5,073 nt of DNA. Source: Bacteroidota bacterium. GTDB taxonomy: Bacteria; Bacteroidota; Bacteroidia; NS11-12g; UBA9320. This document shows positions 5,045 to 5,073 of this stretch, in pieces (positions within the stretch are counted from its first letter, which is position 1; each line of letters opens with the position of its first letter). The stretch lies in contig DNHN01000364.1 in NCBI GenBank assembly GCA_003485825.1, forward strand, positions 1 to 5,073, written 5' to 3'. The notes beneath the pieces are model-generated. The model saw only the letters and a list, made by a program, of their open reading frames with translations, was not told the origin of the DNA and made no database searches. The position numbers and the translations under genes are program-made.

Positions 5045-5073
5045 ATGTCAATAAACCAAAAATCAAGAGCACC
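5045..5073 (+). CDS. Start of the next gene, possibly the portal protein
   Basis: An ATG at 5045 opens a frame reading MSINQKSRA before the window ends. It follows promoter copy 2 by 25 bases and has an A/T-rich leader without a Shine-Dalgarno sequence, as at the other starts here. In many tailed phages the gene after terL encodes the portal, which TerL binds. That is an argument from gene order alone, since nine residues cannot identify a protein. The frame could also be short. Confidence 0.45.

Noticed and set aside
5045..5073. Firm portal-protein call for the gene after terL
   Set aside because: Only nine codons are visible, so the call rests on typical gene order and is kept as a possibility.

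Overview
The window is the DNA-packaging end of the genome of a tailed double-stranded DNA bacteriophage (or an equivalent prophage region), and the host is most likely a member of the Bacteroidetes. The phage call rests on one unambiguous gene, a 747-residue terminase large subunit with an intact ATPase and an intact RNase H-fold nuclease. The host call is an inference from three things: two promoter-like sites carry the Bacteroidetes TAnnTTTG box, start codons mostly lack a Shine-Dalgarno sequence and sit behind A/T-rich leaders, and the small proteins resemble families I recall from gut and marine Bacteroidetes phages. A crAss-like (Crassvirales-type) or other long-genome Bacteroidetes phage is plausible, but this window alone does not prove it.

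Layout: everything is on the + strand. The first 112 bases are the last 36 codons of an upstream gene. Its stop codon lies inside a promoter-like site (105-121), which is followed by a short leader with possible small hairpins. From 167 to 4996 there are seven genes packed almost without gaps: two predicted winged-helix proteins (167-685 and 691-1446), a small HU-like protein (1217-1483), an alpha-helical protein (1464-1964), a two-pass membrane protein (1951-2238), a beta-rich protein of unknown function (2223-2753) and the terminase large subunit (2753-4996). Every junction from the second gene onward is an overlap: 230, 20, 14, 16 and 1 bases. A second, exact copy of the 17-base promoter-like sequence follows the terminase (5004-5020) and precedes the start of a further gene at 5045, which runs off the window and by position could be the portal protein.

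Reading: 167-4996 looks like one transcription unit ending in TerL, bounded by two copies of the same promoter. TerL would dock on the portal, pump DNA into the prohead and cut the concatemer. No small terminase subunit is recognisable by sequence. The two winged-helix proteins and the HU-like protein are the candidates for DNA recognition. The membrane protein and the beta-rich protein have no role I can assign.

The most interesting signals are the 230-base two-frame overlap at 1217-1446, where codon choice in the downstream gene appears to keep the upstream frame open, the duplicated promoter that lacks an obvious -33 box, and a terminator-like hairpin inside the helical gene at 1572-1603. 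I see no CRISPR array, tRNA, rRNA, insertion sequence, integrase or defence system. No stretch of more than 300 bases lacks a gene.
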